DNA from: Chromobotia macracanthus
Lineage: Eukaryota; Chordata; Actinopteri; Cypriniformes; Botiidae
Assembly: GCA_036877525.1 (NCBI GenBank)
Contig: JAZGTH010000002.1
Location: forward strand, 1,116,001 to 1,180,000
Length of the DNA stretch: 64,000 nucleotides
Direction of reading: 5' to 3'
In this document: positions 60,026-64,000 of the stretch, piece after piece
How positions within the stretch are numbered: the stretch's first letter is position 1
Layout: every line of letters starts with the position of its first letter
Translations under genes and position numbers: made by a program
Notes under the pieces: model-generated
Seen by the model: only the letters and a program-made list of their open reading frames with translations
What the model was told of the DNA's origin: nothing
Databases searched by the model: none

Positions 60026-60675
60026 CTGAAAAATACACACAAACACATGGGGGGGGCCCTACACATACATATACAGTTAGCACCAATATGTACTAACAAG
60101 CACATTTTTTTATCTAGTTGTCTAGGTTAGGATTAGTATGAGATGGCCCACTGACAAAACATAACTGCTGTAATTTCTGCCAATTTAGGATTCACGAAAC
60201 GAATCTTGTATTTTGATTGGCTAATTCCAAAACAAATCGTACCCTGAACACAACAGATCTGAAACATGAAACTGGCTGAATGCCTGTGTGGAGTTTGATC
60301 CTGTGAGCAAACACTTCTGCTTTGTTTATCTAGTCATTTGAACTCATCAACAGGACCTACCAAAACCTCATGTTAAATCAGATACATACAGCTCTAATTA
60401 TATTATTGCATTCATGACAGTATGACATGGAAATTTTAATGGGAAAAATTCTAATGGGCTGGGAAAAATGCTATATTCTGTTTGTTTTGCTCAGAACAGG
60501 ATGTCAACCTGTGAATGAACAACTGCTTCAAGAATATAAAGATTTTTAATCAGTGCACCTTAAATCACACCAGGATAAGTTTTGATTAATAACACCATCT
60601 CAATAATGACAGTAATTAGAAATTAAATGAACAATTAAGTCGTCATATATGTGAACTCTACAGCTTTTATACAGA

Positions 60676-60985
60676 CGTTTACATACACCTTGCAGGAATA
60701 GTTGCATGTGTCTCTCAATTGTACTTAGTGTGAAAAGACATATCTCAACCTCTTATAGTCACTACTGGACAGGGGCAAATAAGCAGAAGCTGCTGGAAAA
60801 GCAAAGATTGTGCAGGACCTGGAAGATTTGTCTGAAGACCAGTGGACAGTTTAACAGCTCAGGAGAAACAAGAGACCCACAAACCACAATCACAAAACAT
60901 AAACAGTCATTAATCATCCAGGTAACATCCCACAGAAATAAGAATCAAGTTAATGTAAACTTTTAAACTGGGTGATTTTTGTAAA
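60676..60985 (-). mobile_element. Non-autonomous DNA transposon, cypriniform type
   Basis: Contains gtttacatacaccttgcagg, gtgtctctcaattgtactta, agtggacagtttaacagctc and ccaggtaacatcccacagaa, then agttaatgtaaacttttaaa. From memory this matches a very common zebrafish repeat; I do not recall its formal name. It lies upstream of the last mtor exon in the window. Confidence 0.5.
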
Positions 60986-62789
60986 TGAGCAATTCAAATC
61001 AAATGTCAACCTTTTTACCCAAAGAGCAAAAGCCTTTTAAAGTTTATCTGTTTAGGTATGTCTTATGTTGTATTAATGTACTGTAATAGAAATTGTACAA
61101 AAATTGCCCTGTTTATCCAAACATGAGGTGACAACAAAATTACATTTTCAACCAACCATTTTATACTTTAATTTAACAATAAGCAATTTGCAAAAAGATA
61201 GATACATGTCTAAGAAATAATTACACAGTACTGTCATAACAGTACTGCCTTTGAATTTATAAGGGCTATATTTAGGAAGTCAACGCTTCTGTGCGGTGTC
61301 ACGTCTCTATGACAAAGGGGAGGCACTGTGGTCCACTGCCAACGACTATGGTCACAAAACTCTACCAATACATGTACCTTAGCAAACAAATGCCAGGTAT
61401 GTGTGCAAGAGAGGGGGGCCACATTATGTAACATGCAGTCATGTGTTTCCCATCCACACCAAGCCATGCCCTGAAATCTGTGTTGTTTGATGTGGGGCTA
61501 ACAGGCAGTGTATTGAAGCAGCAGACACCAGTGTGTATAAACAAGGGACCAAGCTGATAGTGGCCTGCAGTTTGACTGTATTACAAAACCAATGAGCTTT
61601 AAGAATATAACTCTATAAAACAGAGCTGACAACTGGAAAATGTAAAATTAAGCACAAACGCAACTTGCTATTGTGTTGTGCAACTCTCTATAATATTCTG
61701 GTCTATAGATATAGCTTCAATTCAGTTCTAAATAGCCAAACTGCCAGGGTTCACTAAACAGATAGTATAGGCTTTTAAGTTTGGATTCATTTTTTGTTAT
61801 CTGGTTGAAAGTCTCTTTACATCCTAATAGCAATCACTAAGTAAAGTGGTCTGAATATATGTATATAATTATACTGTATATCTTCTGTGGAAGGCGGAGG
61901 ACATAAAATGGTCATCCAATCATTGCATTCGGTCCGAATGCCATTGCTAGACTCTTCGAGATTGCTTACCCTACCTTCAAGTATGCTATGGAAACATTGT
62001 GTTTGGTGTAGGATGTTTAAAGGAAGTGCTGCATAAATAAATGAGTATGAGTAAAGTTATGAGTAAAGTTTCAGACATTAACTTCATCCCACCCTCAGCA
62101 TCAATCTCAAATCATTTATAACAATCAGGAGAAAACCCTGAAATTAAGCACTGCAGAGGAATGACACTGCTGAAATGTTTACACTAGGACTTGCAGTATA
62201 TTTAGAATGGAAACACACAGGACATGGTAAAAAACATAAAAATATAGGATTTTTCAGAAGTACAGACACAAGCAATAAACAATGTCTTGGCATAAGACTA
62301 GTGTGATCGAACTGCTTTGTAAACTTGTTTGTGCAAATTTTGTTTTTATATTACGTCAACTTTTATATTTCTTCTCTTTTATCGAGGTTCCCACATTTTT
62401 TGACTTAACAAGTTATAGAAGTTTAGGAATTTATAAAATAATTTATAAATGAATAATGAATTCATTTTTACTATATTTTCAAGCCTGGATAATTTCCATA
62501 ATTTCCTTGATATTTCCCTGATGTTTTCCATGATGATAGGAACCCTAATGCAAAGCTGTCAGTTACTTTACTTTACAATCATACAATACATTTGGACAAG
62601 CTCATACACTGGAATTACATAAGTTAATGCCTAACCAAAAGTTTTTTCCTTCCTAGAACATAATTACCTACACAAAAATGACAAATCAGACAAATAAGCT
62701 CAACTGTATCGCTTAAACAACACGCATAAATACAAGCTCCTTGTTTTTGCTTTCAAACCCTTCAAACACTGACCTCCAATGTAAATGTC

Positions 62790-63235
62790 AGTGCCTAAGC
62801 ACTGAAAGTGCGAAAAGGGTGGCCTATGGGTGGGGCAGGGGGGCTCGGTAAAACCCCTGGGTACAGGGCACAACAAGATGGTGCATATGTCACACAAACA
62901 TACACGCACCTGTACGAAACTTGTTACATGTACTGATCTTGTCGACCATTTCGCACAGGCAACATTAGCTCTGCCTAACAGGAAGTCTGCCATTTTGGAT
63001 TTTATAAAAAGTGCATACCGTAAACTCTTACGTACTCCTCCTAGGGATTTTGTTGTCATTATCACCAAACTTTGCCAATATCATGCCAAGATATTGAAGA
63101 TGCAAAAGGGAGTTTTAATATCTGGAATGGTGTTGAAATGGCGAGGTGATAAAATATTGGGGAAAAGGTAAAAAAGGAAGACTCCAATATCTACATAGCA
63201 TGTGATTTACATAAACTTGGCAAATATGTTTGGTC
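62790..63235 (-). repeat. Long non-coding repeat family B, inverted
   Basis: The reverse complement carries the usual blocks: plus-strand aggaagtctgccattttgga and atcaccaaactttgccaata are the inverse of the 'CCAAAATGG...TTCCT' and 'TTTGGTGAT' words of other copies. Confidence 0.6.
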
Positions 63236-63571
63236 TGGTGGTGTCAGGTCCATGGTTTGATCACCCCAGCTTTCTGTTCGTCTGTCGTGCTTTGTGTTGT
63301 TGTTTTCTGTCGGAGCACGCAGCATTGTTTGACAGCTCGCCACGTGCCCCGGTGTCCGTGTCTCCCCGCCCCCTTGTTATCGATTACCCGTCGCACCTGC
63401 CGCTGGTTGTTTTCCCCTTTATTAACCCTCTCGTGTGCTGTCCGTTGCCAGGTCGTTTTGGTTGTTACCGCTTATCTGACCAAGTCTTGTTCAGCCTTGT
63501 TGTTGGTTTTCTTGTCTGTTCTCCCCTTCATTCTCTCTTGCAGATCGCCGTTCTGGTTCCCTCGTCACCCC

Positions 63572-63832
63572 TCCCTCCCTCTCTCTCCCCCTCTCTCTCC
63601 CCCTCCCTCCCCCCCTCTCTCCCTCTCTCTCTCCCCCTCTCTCCCTCTCTCTCTCCCCCTCCCTCCCTCTCTCTCCCCCCCTCCCTCCCTCTCTCTCCCC
63701 CTCTCTCCCCCTCTCTCTCCCTCTCTCTCCCCCTCCCTCCCTCTCTCTCCCCCTCTCTCCCCCTCCCTCTCCCCCCTCTCTCCCCCTCCCTCCCTCTCTC
63801 TCCCCCCTCTCTCCCCCTCCCTCCCTCTCTTT
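63572..63832. repeat. CT-rich polypyrimidine tract
   Basis: About 260 bp of mixed CCCTCC/CTCTCT units with almost no purines. It creates long artefactual open frames on both strands (Ser/Pro/Leu-rich on plus, Arg/Gly/Glu-rich on minus). It could form triplex DNA. Confidence 0.92.
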
Positions 63833-64000
63833 GTAACAGATTTGCAAAAATGTTTCCAAAGAGATTAACAATATGGGGATACAAAGTGTGTGCATAGCTT
63901 TGGGAAAGGCCAAACAATGTAAGCCACCATGTATGATCAGGCTGCCATGGAAATCTGGCTGAGCAAGTAGAAAGGGAAGTTTGTGTATGAAGATGTGCTC

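Larger units (their letters stand above)
60026..64000. other. mtor: Right-edge mtor intron
   Basis: The mtor exon that should precede 60,025 is not found. Contains the DNA element at 60,676, family B at 62,790, a GC-richer segment of likely repeat origin at 63,240-63,560 and the CT tract. About 61,000-62,780 has nothing recognised. Confidence 0.55.

Noticed and set aside
63202..63913. Open frames of 129-231 codons on both strands
   Set aside because: They are produced by the CT/GA low-complexity tract (Ser-Pro-Leu and Arg-Glu-Gly runs) and have no start context or domain.
1..64000. CRISPR arrays, prophage, bacterial operons or a novel defence-type system
   Set aside because: Composition, intron structure and repeats are vertebrate; no such signals were seen.

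Overview
This is vertebrate nuclear DNA, almost certainly from a teleost. It is AT-rich, intron-dense and full of fish-type repeats (Tc1/mariner remnants, tRNA-derived SINEs, foldback MITEs, long non-coding repeat families). Several repeats are, from memory, of the kind common in zebrafish and other Cypriniformes, so a cypriniform is my best guess. No bacterial, viral or CRISPR features are visible.

The backbone is one very large gene on the minus strand, read from right (60,025) to left (582): the mTOR kinase gene, mtor. Twenty-two exons or exon remnants are recognisable. They correspond to about residues 927-1970 of human mTOR (late HEAT repeats and nearly all of the FAT domain). The kinase and FRB exons would lie to the left, outside the window; the N-terminal HEAT exons would lie to the right. 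This copy is broken. It has a 17-bp deletion (exon 582-663), a frameshift leading to a stop (2911-3103), a Trp-to-stop change split across a splice junction (28,280/19,214), a 5-bp deletion with a stop (53,539-53,680), loss of most of one exon (near 51,493-51,558), and loss of about 99 residues of coding sequence (between 59,775 and 59,569). In-frame indels and many replacements at normally invariant positions add to this. Nearly all surviving splice sites are still GT-AG, so the decay looks fairly recent. mTOR is essential, so an intact copy should exist elsewhere; a polyploid lineage or a segmental duplication is the simplest explanation.

Nested on the opposite strand, in the 20-kb mtor intron between 50,032 and 29,752, is a complete five-exon angiopoietin-like 7 gene (angptl7, CDS 40,621-43,431, 343 residues). 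It has its own TATA-like promoter and polyadenylation signal. The same nested, antisense arrangement is known for human ANGPTL7 inside MTOR. Here the host gene is dead while the passenger looks fully functional, and this is the most interesting feature of the window. One angptl7 intron uses a GC-AG splice pair, and another carries two SINE copies in tandem.

The remaining sequence is intronic and mostly repeats: three Tc1-like remnants (about 17.6 kb, 23.2 kb and 56.7 kb), an L2/CR1-like LINE end (about 1.5-2.0 kb), several tRNA-derived SINEs, MITEs (one with perfect 17-bp inverted ends at 13,975-14,309), multiple copies of long non-coding families that share a 'GGTGGCGCTGT' module, microsatellites, and a 260-bp polypyrimidine tract near the right edge. 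I found no RNA genes and no third protein-coding gene.
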